From assembly GCA_033032865.1 (NCBI GenBank), contig JAWHQI010000004.1, positions 28,316,001 through 28,380,000 of the forward strand: 64,000 nucleotides of DNA, read 5' to 3'. The position numbers and the translations under genes are program-made. The notes beneath the pieces were generated by a model. The model was not told where the DNA came from, searched no databases, and was given only the letters and a program-made list of their open reading frames with translations. The stretch comes from Dactylorhiza incarnata. Taxonomy: Eukaryota > Streptophyta > Magnoliopsida > Asparagales > Orchidaceae. This document shows positions 1-11,049 of the stretch, in pieces (within the stretch, counting starts at the first letter, position 1; the number at the start of each line of letters is the position of its first letter).

Positions 1-1803
1 TTTCATTTTATCTTTTTCTGTTTTTACTCCTTTGTATGTTGTTTCTTTTGGTTTAGTGGTCTCTTCAGATGAAGTTTGTGAGTCATCAGCTGAATAATAT
101 GATGTTTCATCAAATTCCTTTATTTCCTTGAAGAAGTGTTCTTTCTTATGTTGTGATTCTTTTTCTTGGTTTGCTGATTGGATGGGTTTAGTGAATTTTA
201 CAGGGCTCATCCATGCAGGCTTGTTGGATGGAATTAGGCTGATTGATGGATCAGCCCCTAGCCCAAGATTTTTGTGTCTTATTGTTTGTTTTTCAGTGAT
301 TTCTTTAAGAGTTTGGCTTCTCATTTTTATTGATTCTTCAAAGGCCTTTGCCTGAGAAACCTTATCCTTAAGGAACTGATTTTCTATTCTAGCCCTTTCT
401 ATTTCCTTCTCTCTTATGTTAGCCCTTAATACATGATCTATTGAGCTTCTATCCTTTTTATTTCTTTGGTTCTTGACCATATGAATTTGTTCTTTTAGGT
501 CATTGATTTCTTGTTTAGCTTTTAATTGATCTAGACACATTCCCATAAAATCATTTCTGAATTTATCACTTTGAAAATCTATTTCATCAAAGATGCTTAC
601 CTCATCCTTATCCTCAGATTCCTCTATGAGAATAAGGCTATTTTCTTTTTCATCTTCAGAAGATATGCTTTCTTCTGATCCTGTCTCACTTCAAGATTTA
701 GCACCATCATCATTCTTGGGGCCTTCAAAGGCCATCAAGCATAGGTCTTCTTGCCTAGATTCTTCATTGTCACTCTCAGAGGATGAAATGTCCTCAGAGT
801 CTGTTTCACTCCAGGCTTCTGCAATAAAGCCTCTTTCTTTCTTCTTCCCCTTTTTCTTGAGATCCTTTCTTTTCAGATCTTTCTTTGTTTCAGAATTCTC
901 TGGACATTCTGGGGCAATATGTCCAGGTTTCCTGCAAGAATAGCAAATAATTTCTTTAGTGGGAGTTTTGTCATACCTTGGTTTTGACTCCCTACTTTTT
1001 GATCCATCTGTCTTGACCCATTTCTTAAATCTTCTGGCTAGGAAACTGAATAGTTCTTCTTCAGTGACAGGAGTCCTTTCTTCTGTTGCCTTTAAAGCTA
1101 TGTTCCTATCTTTTGAGGAGATTGGAGTGTTTTCTCTTCTTTTCTTCTCTTCTCTAATTTTTAGTAGTTGCTCATAGGATTTGAGTTTTCCTAAGAGAGC
1201 ATCTGTAGAGATTTCCTTTTGTCCTCTTGTGTCTCTTATTGCCCATATTCTTGAGTCCCATGAACTGGGGAGACTCATTAGCAATTTGTCATTAATCTCA
1301 GTGAGGGAGATCTCTCTATCCAAGTTTTTCAATTGGTTGATGATTAGACTGAATCTGTCATACATCTCAGAGATACTCTCTTCATTCTTTTTTTGGAAGT
1401 TCTCATATCGGGAGATCAATAGGGCCTTCTTATCTTTCTTTTCATCAGCACTTCCTTCCACCATCTTTGTAAGAGCATCCCAAATTTCCTTGGATGATTC
1501 ACAGTCAACAACCCTTTGAAAGATGTCATCTGAGAGAGTTGAGACAAGTATGTTCATGGCCTTTAGATCATATGTTCTAGCCTTCTTCTCATCTTCTGTC
1601 CACTCAGATCTTGGAACAAGTGTTTGTGTGACATTGCCACTTGCATCCTTTCTATAGGGCTTTGGGGGACCTGTCACAGTAATATTAAACAAGTCAGCAT
1701 CAATGGAGTTCATATAAATTCTGATTCTTGTTTTCCAAACTGCAAACTTTTCAAGATTGCACATTGGTGGTCTGGTGGAAGCATAATCTTTGATTTGTGC
1801 CAT
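1..1803 (-). pseudogene. gag: copia gag polyprotein, A1 (one in-frame stop, truncated by window edge)
   Basis: Gag forms the virus-like particle and binds element RNA. The frame opens with ATG at 1803, about 90 bases inside the primer site. The first 220 residues match the plant copia gag domain (Retrotran_gag_2/UBN2 type): a W-K-T-R-I-R-I-Y-M segment near residue 24 and a helical block ending in ...LMSLPSSWDSRIW. A CCHC zinc knuckle, C-Y-S-C-R-K-P-G-H-I-A-P-E-C, lies near residue 286, followed by acidic/serine-rich sequence. An in-frame TGA at 691-693 breaks it. The same frame then runs open to base 1 through lysine/glutamate-rich, probably coiled-coil sequence. A2 has a stop at the equivalent codon. 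Confidence 0.88.
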
Positions 1804-1891
1804 GTGAAAATTGATTGTTAGAAAAGTATATATATATAAATAAGAGGTAGGATCTTTTTGGTCAAGGAGTTAACCTTTTTAGATCAACCAC

Positions 1892-1903
1892 TCTCTGATA
1901 CCA
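1892..1903 (-). promoter_or_regulatory. primer binding site of A1 (tRNA-iMet type)
   Basis: The minus strand reads TGGTATCAGAGA two bases inside the LTR end. This matches the 3' end complement of plant initiator-Met tRNA, the usual copia primer. Confidence 0.88.
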
Positions 1904-1905
1904 AT

Positions 1906-3260
1906 TGAAAGTGCACAGTTATCCTCAATAGAATTCTCTAGAGGGGGGGGGGGGGTGAATAGAGATTAAAAATATTTTGTGCAAAGTTAATATATATATA
2001 TATGTGTATGATCACAGATTAGAGCTTCCCACACACCAACAAGAATTAAACAAATGAAGTAAATGCAAGAAAAGAAATCACAGCACAACACAAGAAAATA
2101 TAGTGGTTCCCCAATCTTTGGGTAGTCCACTCTTCTACCCCCTTGGTAGGAATTCACTATCTTGCACTGAGTCTTTTGATAAGGAGACTCTTAGAACCAC
2201 CCTGAGTCTTTTGACAAGGAGACTCTTAGAACCACCCTGAGTCTTTTGACAAGGAGACTCTTAGAACCACCCTGAGTCTTTTGACAAGGAGACTCTTAGA
2301 ACCAGTACACTGAATTTTTTGATGAGAGATTCTAAAAACTCTTTTACAATATTTAAGTAAGAATAAGAAAGAAGAAAGAAATAAGAACAAGAATGAATCT
2401 TCTTCCTAGCAAGAAGATTGGAAGCACAAGAAGTGAATTAAATCTTTCTTCTATAGAGAGAAGAAGATTTGTAGCTTTTCTCTCTTTGTGAGAGCTATCC
2501 GAACTTGCAGCAGAATGACTTCAGAAGCAGGAGAAGAAGAAGTGCTTGAATATTGCTGCAGAACAATTTCTCAATTTTCTCTCTATACTTGGGAGCTCTT
2601 CCTCTTTTTCAAATGTAAAATGGTGAATCACTTGTTCTACTTTTTCTGCCGACCTCCTCTTTATTTATAGCTCTGTTAATTCAAAATAATACTATAGGAG
2701 GATAATCAATTAGCAGTCAGAGAAATAGAAAGATGAAAATGTTTCCATAATATTTATTTCTGTAGAAGGAAAGAACTAATTCTGATTTCAAATAATGTCC
2801 AAATAAGTTTAATCAAATTAGCCAAGAATCAGGTATAAGGAAAGAATGATTCAGAACGGCTATAAAATATTGACATTTATTCCATACAAATCAGATCTAC
2901 TGAACGAAGGAAAGAGATCTGGCGCATATTTAAATCTGTCATATAAATCGACGTGCGTCGATTACCACTCGACGTAAACGTCGAGTTCTTCTTGGCTGGA
3001 CGTCGAGAGGAGAATAAGGAAGGTGCGTCGACTAAGGTGCGTCGACTTCTCCATATGCGTCGACTAGAAATCAGAGTAGCGTCGACAACACATACGTCGA
3101 AATCTTCCTAATGTTACTTCGACTCAATCTGAAGGAAACGTCGACTTCATTTCGACGTTGCGTCGAATAGTATTCGACGCATATTTACTTAACCTTGTTT
3201 TTCTTTCTTAGAATTCATATTCAACTTATTTCTAGGGGTTAAGAGAAATCATTTCCCTAC
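1906..3260 (-). repeat. 5' LTR of A1
   Basis: On the plus strand it starts TGAAAGTGCACAGTT at 1906, beside the primer site, and runs to about 3260. It aligns along its length with the reverse complement of the A2 LTRs (33897-35210 and 40017-41331). A TATA box (GCTATAAATAAAG type, minus strand) lies at 2659-2673. A C/G homopolymer run lies at about 1945-1957 close to the LTR 3' end. A patch dense in CGTCGA/TCGACG occupies 2945-3185. Confidence 0.88.
2167..2306. repeat. 35-bp tandem repeat inside the A1 LTR, four units
   Basis: Four consecutive near-identical units start at 2167, 2202, 2237 and 2272, each built on CTGAGTCTTTTGA(C/T)AAGGAG followed by ACTCTTAGAACCAC. The same site in each A2 LTR has two units, so this is a length-variable repeat within the LTR transcribed region. 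Confidence 0.9.
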
Positions 3261-3268
3261 TTTTTGAT

Positions 3269-3705
3269 GACAAGTTTTTATGCTGGAATGCCCCAGATCG
3301 ATTCCGCTCCCGGGCTCTCACTAGACGGGGGGTTTCAGGTTGATCTCTGGAGAGGCTGACAAGGTGACAAGTTTTTAAGCTGGAATGCCCCAGATCGATT
3401 CCGCTCCCGGGCTCTCATTAGACGGGGGGTTTCAGGTTGATCTCTGGAGAGGCTGGCAAGGTGACAAGTTTTTATGCTGGAATGCCCCAGATCGATTCCG
3501 CTCCCGGGCTCTCACTAGACGGGGGGGTTTCAGGTTGATCTATGTAGAGGCTGGCAAGGTGACAAGTTTTTATGCTAGAATGCCCCAGATCGATTCCGCT
3601 CCCGGGCTCTCACTAGGCGGGGTTTTTCAGGTTGATCTCTGGAGAGGTTGGCAAGGTGACAAATTTCGATGCTGGAAGGCATCAGGTCCATTCCACTCCC
3701 GGGCA
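3269..3705. repeat. 97-bp tandem array, about 4.5 units
   Basis: Units begin at GACAAGTTTTTA at 3269, 3366, 3463, 3561 and 3658, a spacing of 97-98 bp. Each contains CCCCAGATCGATTCCGCTCCCGGGCTCTCA split over two stretches and a short G-run of varying length. The last unit is degenerate. One frame is open through the array (3385-3714), but this is a repeat artefact. The array lies in the untranslated 3' part of element G, next to A1. Confidence 0.88.
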
Positions 3706-4262
3706 AGAAGATGAGTTATTTATAAGGTCAGGATGAAATGAATCAGGTTAGCGAGACTTCAGCGCTGACCCGATCCTTCTCGCTCGGCGGGCCTGCTCGC
3801 TCGGCGAAGAGAAAGATTTCACACGATAGTATGCGAGTGACGAGAATCAATCGTATGCGCTCTGGGGTATCCGATGCTCGGTAGAAATGTCGTCGGCACA
3901 GGGTAAGAGGCGAGCTCTCGCCGAGAAGAAAAAGACCTCACGAGACCTAGAGGAAAACGCATACCTAAAGGGTAATAATCCTAAGGCAAATAACGAGAGG
4001 CCAGAGCAGCCAAAAAGGTCCTATGCCTGTCTATTCAATAACGTAAGATGCGAGAATGATCATCGCGGGAATAGCCTACATAAAAATGAACATCGAGATA
4101 AGCGAGAGCGAGACGTCGGCAAAAAAGACAAAATAGCAGAAAGGGCGAACACAATACAAGGCTAAAAATATGCATCCATGCATTTCACGGTTAAATTACA
4201 GAAGGCGGCGATCTCGCCAGCCCAAAAACAAAACAGAAAATAAAATCAAAAATCTATAAGCA
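3706..4262. other. gene-free stretch, GCGAG/CTCGC-rich
   Basis: No supported gene. It is the probable 3' untranslated region of the minus-strand gene ending at 4263. An open frame at 3887-4165 has no recognisable content. The motif GCGAG/CTCGC recurs, as in the rest of element G. Confidence 0.6.
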
Positions 4263-6241
4263 TCATGAGTCGCTCGCGAACTCTTCCTCGTCATCGCTGC
4301 TCTTCACTGGTGGAAGCGAGATGAAGAGCTCCGGGACGATATCCTCCAGAACCATGTCAGCCGCGTCGGCAGCTAGGAGGCCGACCGCCTTCATCGTCGA
4401 GAAGATGTAGCGAGCTGACTCGGTGGACTCCAAGCGAATGTCCTCGTCTCGCGCTCTCTGCTCTTCCTTCAGACGGCCGGGGGAAGGGGGAACAACGTCA
4501 CGGGTGAGATCACAGTTTAGGGCTTTCATCCCAGCCACCTCGCCCTCCAATTCCTTGATGCGAGCATCGGCTCTTCCGGCGGCCTCGGCATCCTGCAAGA
4601 AAAACAAGTTAGGGAAATGAAATGGCCGAAGGAAAGGAGGGAGACAAGGTCTAGGTAACTCACCAGACTGCCCTCTGCGGCGAGTAGCTTCTCCTTCAGC
4701 TGCGTGTTCTCGGCAAGGAGCTCCTGATAGGCCCTCGCGAGCTCCACGTTCTGAAGCTCCAGCTGTAAGCAGCGCCTCCCCGTCATATGGGCGAGCTCAG
4801 CAGAGCGCAATTATGACCTCGCGCTCTCGAAAGCGAGGGTTCTCGCAGTCGCGTCTTTATAAGACCCCGCGTCCTCGCGCCCAAAGAGGGAGAACGAGAG
4901 GTCGAAGGCATGACCGCTAATGGTCTCCTTCTCCACCCAGGAGGGAAGAATGGTGGAGATGTCCACCCGGTTCGTCTCCGGTTTTCAGTTTACCAAGAGC
5001 TCGCCGGTCTCATCCCGGCGCCTCTGGCCAAGGCCGAAGTTGTAATGGTTGACGGGGATGGGCAGGACGGAGGTTCTGGAAACCTCCTGGCAGGGCTTGT
5101 CGTCCTCACCCCCTCGGAGAGGCCGGTGAGGTCGAACTCATCGAAAGCGACCTCGCGAGGATCCTTCCCCTTTGAGGAGGTGAGCGAGACCCTGCTCTTT
5201 TTGCTCTTTTTCTTCGGCGGAGATTTCGGGGGAAGGGCATGGCTGCTAGAAGCCCCCGATCTCTTGCGAGAGGAGGGCTCACCCGGCGCAATGGCGTCTC
5301 GGCAAGCCTCCGCCCCCATGGTCGCGAGAGCCAGGTAGCGTCTGTCTTCCGATTACTCGCGTAGGGGGGATGGGTGGGAAGATCCCGCTCGCCTGAAAAA
5401 GGATTGAAATTTCAATAAATAGTTACAAAAAAAGGGATTGTAGTAATAGAGCAAGATCTTTACCTTCCCCAGCGAGCACTGGAAGCAGATTGTCGAGGTT
5501 GCGGCGAAGGTGAACAACCTCAAAGTTTTTCTTATAGAAGAACTGATAGAGGAGGGCGTCATGCCCTCCGAGGGCGGCGGGCCGGTAGGTGGTCTCGCCG
5601 TGTTGAACTGGCGAGAGGGGTATATTGCCGAAGTTCCCCTTGATGAAGAGACACTTCTGGGCCCAGAAGTGGGCCTTGTTGACGGTCTCGTCAACCTTAG
5701 GACCCGAGCCCACGAAGTAGGCGGTCCCGTCCTTGTAGGCGCGAAAGGAGAACAGCTTCCGAAAAACCGAAACGCTGAACTCGATGCGCTCCTCGCGCAG
5801 GTAGCAGGCGAAAGCGGTGACCACCGCCATAGCGTTGGGGGTGAGATGACCCGGAACAACGCCGTAATGCTTGAGCACCTGGCGAGCGACAAGAAAACCA
5901 GTGTTATCTCATGTGATGATGGAGACCTAACCTGTGAAGAATAAAAAATGAGCGAGAATAGTTAGTACCTGGCGGACTTCCGACCACAAGGGAACACGCA
6001 AGCCGACCGCGAAGTGAGCGGTGGAGATGGCCAGCTCGTCAACAAGCGGCACGTTGATCACGTCGTTCTCGCTTGGACGACGTGCCTCGAACGGGGTGGG
6101 GGGGGGGGGGTGTGGGGTGACGTAATCGGCGACCGCGCTAAAGTACTCCTCGTCCGTCAGATTGCAATGGAAGAAGCTGTGCTCGGCGAAAGCTTTGGCG
6201 ATCTTTCGCCGACCCTCCGACTCACTAGCGTCGCCGCCCAT
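4263..6241 (-). pseudogene. antisense gene 2 of element G: putative gypsy-type transposon domain and coiled coil, decayed
   Basis: Function unknown. ATG at 6241. Exons by splice signals: 6241-5969, 5878-5464, 5392-4664 and 4592-4263, with GT-AG introns of 90, 71 and 71 nt. Exon 1 into exon 2 resembles PF04195 ('putative gypsy type transposon'): H-F-A-V-G-L-R-V-P-L at the end of exon 1, then H-Y-G-V-V-P-G-H-L-T-P-N in exon 2. Exon 3 has a basic KKKSKK patch, an acidic stretch and the start of a coiled coil (LELQNVELARAYQELLAENT); exon 4 continues it and ends acidic. Decay: a one-base shift in a G-run early in exon 3 and in-frame TGA and TAA before the coiled coil. Equivalent to D 15397-17100, which shares the domain order and the last two intron positions. 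Confidence 0.75.
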
Positions 6242-6353
6242 TTCAATAACCTGCGAGAAAGAAAGTGGAGCGAGAACGGGAAGGGGCGAGAGCTCTGAAG
6301 CGGAGGAAGAAGAAGGATAACAGTAAATGCGGTGGTTGACTCAGTTATGGCCG

Positions 6354-6365
6354 CCTATTTATAGC
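6354..6365 (-). promoter_or_regulatory. TATA box of antisense gene 2 in G
   Basis: The minus strand reads GCTATAAATAGG, about 115 bases upstream of the ATG at 6241. The gene therefore seems to have its own promoter, opposite to the LTR promoter. Confidence 0.65.
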
Positions 6366-6689
6366 AAAAGTAAAATGACGGGAAGAAGCCCAAGCGCCGG
6401 TGGGCGCGATTAGCCAAAACATCACATCACAGCCGCGGGCGAGAAAGACCTGCGGGGTTAGTACAAGCAACATTTTTGCGAGATACACACAGCGAGGTCA
6501 GAGACCCCGCGAACACAACATAGCGTCAAAATGAAATAGATATATTAGCAACGAGCGAGAACTAATAATAAGCTAGTAATTATTATCAGACGAGATGGAA
6601 CTAGTGTATAAGTCGGAGACCATTGCGAGATCGTCTAAAATAAAAGTGCTGATTAATAAGCAATAATAGTTTGTGGCAACATAAGAGTT

Positions 6690-7859
6690 AGCGAGAGTCG
6701 TGGGGCAACCATGTCCACCTACCCCCACCTCGTGACCCGGAACGCGGCGGTACCCTAGAATTATAGTAATCCTCAACCGCGCGGCCCTCCCGGTCAATGA
6801 GGAAGGCGTAATCCATTATTCTCGCTATATGCGCCTCCGACGTCGTGACGTTCTCATCATGATCACGTTGTCTCGCGGCCCGGAGCCTCGCACATTCTTC
6901 CATCAAAACGACATGCCTGTCCTCAGCGGCTTCTCTGTCCCGTCTCACCTGCATGTTAAGGTCCATCAGCATCCCACCATGTTTTCTCAGCAACTCCGCG
7001 GCTCATTGTTTCATCATCTCCGGATCTCGCGGATCACCTAAGAAGTCTTCCACTTGGTCAGGAAGGGGGGACACCTCATCGTCGCCCAACTCGGAATCGG
7101 TAGGAGGAATTTCATTATTCTCTGCGAAGTATTACAGAAAGGTCAGATAACGCGCTTGAGCTAGCACAGGGCAAGGGGCCGTCAGAACGCTTACCCAGAG
7201 GGGGCGAGAAGTCTCAGGGCGGCCCTGGAAGAGGTTACCGTAGTGGGGGTAGAGAGATTTACCCAGGACAGGAGGGTAGGCTGCGCTATTGGTCGGAGGG
7301 ATCTTTGGCAGCACGGAGCCGTTGGTCTCCTCGCTCGTCAGGAGTCGGAACCCTGGCTTATCTATAGTCTTACCGGGAGGAGGCGGAGACGGAGGTCGCG
7401 ACGCCCGGCGAGCAGGGGACTTCTGGGGTGAGACTGTAAGAAGCAGGGAATGAAGGTCAGATGGTTGACAAAAGCAGAGCTGACATGCGAGATTAAGGAC
7501 GTATCGGCGACATTTTTCCCAGCATGATTTGTATCCGCCGACGGACTTTTACAAGAGACACCAACAGGCTCGCAAGCGTCCTCATTCGGCAGTGCATCCT
7601 GCGAGTAGGCATGAATCACAGGCAAGCTCATTGATTTAAGCTAGAGGGTTAGCTCATACCTTCTCGTAGGCACGGTTATCCGAGGAGGAGTCCAGCAGCA
7701 CGGATCCGTGCCCGATTCGGCAGACCACCTTCGCCTTCTTGGTCTTCGGCGACTGAGCAGAGGCGGCCGGTTCATCCAGGCGGGGACCCTGGTCGTGGAG
7801 GGTAGCCCGCCGGCCCTCACCGCCCTCAGGCGAGCCTCGGCTTCTTCGGTAAGAGGCAT
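6690..7859 (-). pseudogene. antisense gene 1 of element G: coiled-coil protein, decayed
   Basis: Function unknown. The first ATG downstream of the TATA box that opens a plausible frame is at 7859 (MPLTEEAEARL). Exon 1 includes a basic K-T-K-K-A-K-V-V segment in a shifted frame and ends near 7660 at AAG|GTATGAGC. Middle exons at about 7595-7470, 7440-7365 and 7360-7190 are bounded by plausible GT/AG sites but not certain. The last exon starts near 7130 after CGCAG. It has an acidic stretch, an in-frame TGA before 6993, then a clear coiled coil (DREAAEDRHVVLMEECARLR) ending at 6690. Gene 1 of D has the same acidic-then-coiled-coil last exon after a similar acceptor. The gene is weakly defined upstream. 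Confidence 0.5.
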
Positions 7860-7931
7860 CTCCAGGCAGCTACAATACGGGAAAATGAAAGGGAAAGGAA
7901 GTGGCGGCGCGCTCCATTAAGGACTCGGGAC

Positions 7932-7942
7932 AATATTTATAG
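7932..7942 (-). promoter_or_regulatory. TATA box of antisense gene 1 in G
   Basis: The minus strand reads GCTATAAATATT about 75 bases before the ATG at 7859 and just inside the 3' LTR. D has a TATA box at the equivalent place. Confidence 0.6.
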
Positions 7943-8053
7943 CCCTCGGGGTGGGTCCCACCGAAGATTCCTGACAGATCATCAAGGGGATGGCGAATAC
8001 CAGGGGTTGGATGTTTCTTCGCGAGCATAAATATCCTCGCGAAGAGCGGGGAT

Positions 8054-8978
8054 TGTGTACAACCCCGATATTCTCCAGACGAAGAGGCCCGGATTAAGAA
8101 GGCAACAGGATGGAAGAAGTAATAAGAGATTCCAGGCCTTAGGGCCAAAGACCTCGCGACGGATACCTTGGAGAAGTCTCTCTCGGAGAGCTCGCTGAAG
8201 GGCGAGCGAGAAGGGTCGGCGAGATAAGCACTCGTAGGCCATTTGAGGAAGATTTCTGAGTTCGGCGAAAGGAATATTGCGTTCGACGAACTCTCCAGTG
8301 ATCGTCGAGCCCGCCCCTGTTCGGCGAAATCGTCAGCGTTAGACGAAAGGCGTGTTGAGCTCGACGGTCAAGAGGCGGTCTCGCAGGAAGGATCGCGAGA
8401 CCGGACCTCGGCAAATACCACCAGAATTGGCCGGCGGGGTCATCGCAGGGCGATCGCCTTGGAGAGGCGTCGCGGGCAGGACCCGCGAGAGCTTCAGCAG
8501 TCAGGTTCTCGCAGTTCCTTGCCCACAAGTTGATAAGGCCAAATTACCCATTTACTCTTGGTTGTCTGCCTTTAGCCTCTCCAAACAGTAGAGTTTGGCT
8601 GTTAGCAGACCCATTTGGGGTGCGGATAGTAAAATCAAAAGGCAGAATCCTGCTATTTGCAGGCCAGATTAGGAAGCCTATAAATAAGACCTCAAGGGCA
8701 CCTTTGGAGGGGAGTTCACTTCAGCTTCTCTCTCCTCAGGATTTCTTTGGTTAGCATTCCCAGAGCTCTCCAAGGTGCCCGAGTCTCAGCTTTGGCTTGG
8801 GAGGGGAAGCGCTCAACGATCTTCCGGGTTAGTGGAGGGACCTCCTCGCTGCGATTAAGGTCTTAGTCTTCTTTCTAGTCTTCCGTCTACCTTCTCCAAG
8901 GGACCAGTAAGGGCTAGCTGCCCCTCATTCCGGTGAGGGCCCAGAGCTCCACAAGAGGCTGAGAAATCGGTTTCAACA
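8054..8978 (+). repeat. 3' LTR of element G
   Basis: It begins TGTGTACAACCCC directly after a purine tract and ends GGTTTCAACA. Both ends match the LTRs of C (seen in reverse at 28345-29417 and 55375-56556). A TATA box, GCCTATAAATAAGAC, lies at 8676-8690. The transcribed part shares with C a block around CCAAGGTGCCCGAG and GGCTTGGGAGGGGAAG. The left half is rich in CTCGC/GCGAG and TCGGCGA. No second LTR copy is in the window, so orientation rests on the purine tract, TATA box and comparison with C. Confidence 0.75.
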
Positions 8979-9620
8979 TGCACCTCCCTGGGCATCCATT
9001 TTGGTGAGTCATGTACATATGGGTTCCTAGAACTTTAGAAATTAATTTTGGGAGATATATAACTCTAAATGACTTGAAATTTGGGAAATGCATGATTCAT
9101 GCCCTAAGGCACCCCGTGCAAAAAATTGGGGATTTTTGGAAACAATTTTTCTAACGTTTTATTCAATATTTCATTTTCCATATGGGTCCTAGATCTAATG
9201 TTCTCAAATCCATCCAAATTTTATGTGGAATGTTCATTAGGTCATATTAGGTCCCTAGATAAAATTTGGGGCCATTTGGACCCATGCATGTGGAGTTGTC
9301 CACATGCAAGTGAAATCTAGTATAGTTAAATGTTAAAATGTGACCTAGGGAGAATTTTGTGAAATTCTCCCAAACCCCTTGGGCAAAAAGTCTGAAATTT
9401 TATGCAGAGGTAGGTTATACCTAATTCCACACTGTGACCAAATTTTGTTATATTTGGAAATTATTTTACCATGGTTTTATTTATTATTTAATAACGTATT
9501 AACATGTGATATTCATGGCTTAGAAACAACTAGTGACCCAAACATGTGTTAGATGATACTAAGGGTCAATATACATCTCTGGTAGAGATTTTAAGTCAAT
9601 TGACTTAATGCATGTGGGGA
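8979..9620. other. AT-rich non-coding sequence
   Basis: No gene seen. Low-complexity AT-rich DNA leading into the tandem arrays; part of background unit E, which is either host intergenic DNA or the interior of a non-coding element. Confidence 0.55.
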
Positions 9621-10660
9621 GGAATTCACATGCAAGTTCATGAAGGATGGGGAATGGTGTGCTAATAACACTAAAACATATTTTGAGAATCTAACTCAAA
9701 TTGACCCAAATCTTGGGTAGCATGTTAATTAGATCAAATATAGTCCATGGTAAAAATTTAAGGTCATTTGGACCTTTGCATGTTGGTGTATTCCACATGC
9801 ATGTGAATGGTGTGCTAATAGCACTAAACCACATTTTGAGAATCTAACTCAAATTGACCCAAATCTTGGGTAGCATGTTAAATAGATCAAATATAGTCCA
9901 TGGTAAAAATTTAAGGTCATTTGGACCTTTGCATGTTGGTGTATTCCACACGCATGTGAATGGTGTGCTAATAGCACTAAACCACATTTTGATAATCTAA
10001 CTCAAATTGACCCCAAATGTTGGGTAGCATGTTAATTAGATCAAATATTGTCCATGGTAAAAATTTAAGGTCATTTGGACCTTTGCATGTTGGTGTATTC
10101 CACATGCATGTGTAAGGAGAATGGTGTGCTAATAGCACTAAACTACAATTTGAGAATCTAAATCAAATTGACCCAAATCTTGGGTAGCATGTTAATTAGA
10201 TCAAATATAATCCATAGTATAAATTTAAGGTCATTTGGACCCTTGCATGTTGGTGTATTCCACAAGCATGTGTAAGGGAAATTGGTGCGCATATAGCATT
10301 ACCATGTAGGTCTAGATTTACATGGGTAAATCAACTCAAATTAACACAAGTCTTGGGCATTATGTTAATTAGATCAAATATAGTACATGGTAAAAAATTA
10401 AGGTCATTTGGACCCTTGCATGTTGGTGTATTCCACATGCATGTGTAAGAGAAAATGGTGTGTTAATGGCACTAAACCACATTTTGAGAATCTAACTCAA
10501 ATTGACCCAAATCTTGGGTAGCATGTTAATTAGATCAAATATAGTCCATGGTAAAAATTTATGGCCACTTGGACCTTTGCATGTTGGTCTATCTCCACAT
10601 GCATATGTGGGGGGAGTTTTGGTGTGCATATAGCACTATAATGTAGGTCTAGATTTACAT
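9620..10660. repeat. tandem array of about 155-bp units, six to seven copies
   Basis: Diverged units recur near 9652, 9808, 9959, 10121, 10278, 10454 and 10616, anchored on GGTGTGCTAATAGCACTAAA. Each continues through TTGACCCAAATCTTGGGTAG, ATCAAATATAGTCCATGG and GGTCATTTGGACC. Spacing is 150-176 bp. No coding capacity. Sequence 10660-11050 is unstructured AT-rich DNA. Confidence 0.85.
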
Positions 10661-11049
10661 GGGTAAATCACCTTATCTTAACCCAAATTTTGGGTGGCAT
10701 GATAATAAGACCATGAATATGCCCTAGTTAAAGGTTGAGCCCAATTGGACTCTTGTATGTGAATGAAATTCACATGCCAAAAATCTAGGTGATAAAATGT
10801 GATCAATAAGGTTCTTAAGCAATAATGTTTGAGAATTTAAAGATTTTCCCTTGGTCAACTTTCATGAATTTTAAAACATGCACTTAGGACCATAGGACAA
10901 TACTCTATAGAGAAAATCATCAACCTTTGGGTTGATTTCCCTAGGAAACTTGAATTCATATGATTTGGTCACATAGACCCCAAGTGAGTATTTATAGAGT
11001 CAAAGCTTATGGAAATGATTTAGAAAGTTGTACATAGACTTTTTACATC

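Larger units (their letters stand above)
1..3260 (-). mobile_element. Sirevirus-like Ty1/copia element A1, 5' part only
   Basis: Read on the minus strand, this is an LTR (3260 to 1906), an initiator-Met tRNA primer site and a gag frame that leaves the window at base 1. The LTR and gag match the fuller copy A2 at 33897-41331 in order and sequence. The outer LTR edge at about 3260 has lost the last base of the usual CA end (A2 begins TGTTGGGG; here the complement reads GTAGGG), so the boundary is good to a few bases. The element abuts the 97-bp array of element G. Sirevirus assignment rests on gag type, LTR palindromic motifs and similarity to A2 and H; it is inferred. Confidence 0.85.
3262..8978 (+). 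mobile_element. Tat-like Ty3/gypsy element G, 3' portion with antisense genes
   Basis: The order is tandem array, two minus-strand spliced genes, a polypurine tract (GAAGAGCGGGGAT, 8041-8053) and a plus-oriented 3' LTR (8054-8978). Gag and pol would lie to the left, beyond A1 or deleted. The tract and LTR ends (TGTGTACAA... to ...GGTTTCAACA) resemble those of element C. A coiled-coil gene plus a 'putative gypsy type transposon'-like gene, antisense and upstream of the 3' LTR, repeats the arrangement in element D. Antisense extra ORFs near the 3' LTR are known in the Tat lineage; the placement of G there is inferred. Confidence 0.72.

Noticed and set aside
593..1821. Plus-strand open frames opposite A1 gag (593-943, 959-1177, 1181-1519)
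   Set aside because: Complement of the gag frame, rich in S/F/L as expected of an antisense shadow; no start context or domain.
4910..5944. Plus-strand frames at 4910-5338 and 5510-5944
   Set aside because: Shadows of exons 2 and 3 of the minus-strand G gene 2, whose domain, introns and codon phase fit better.
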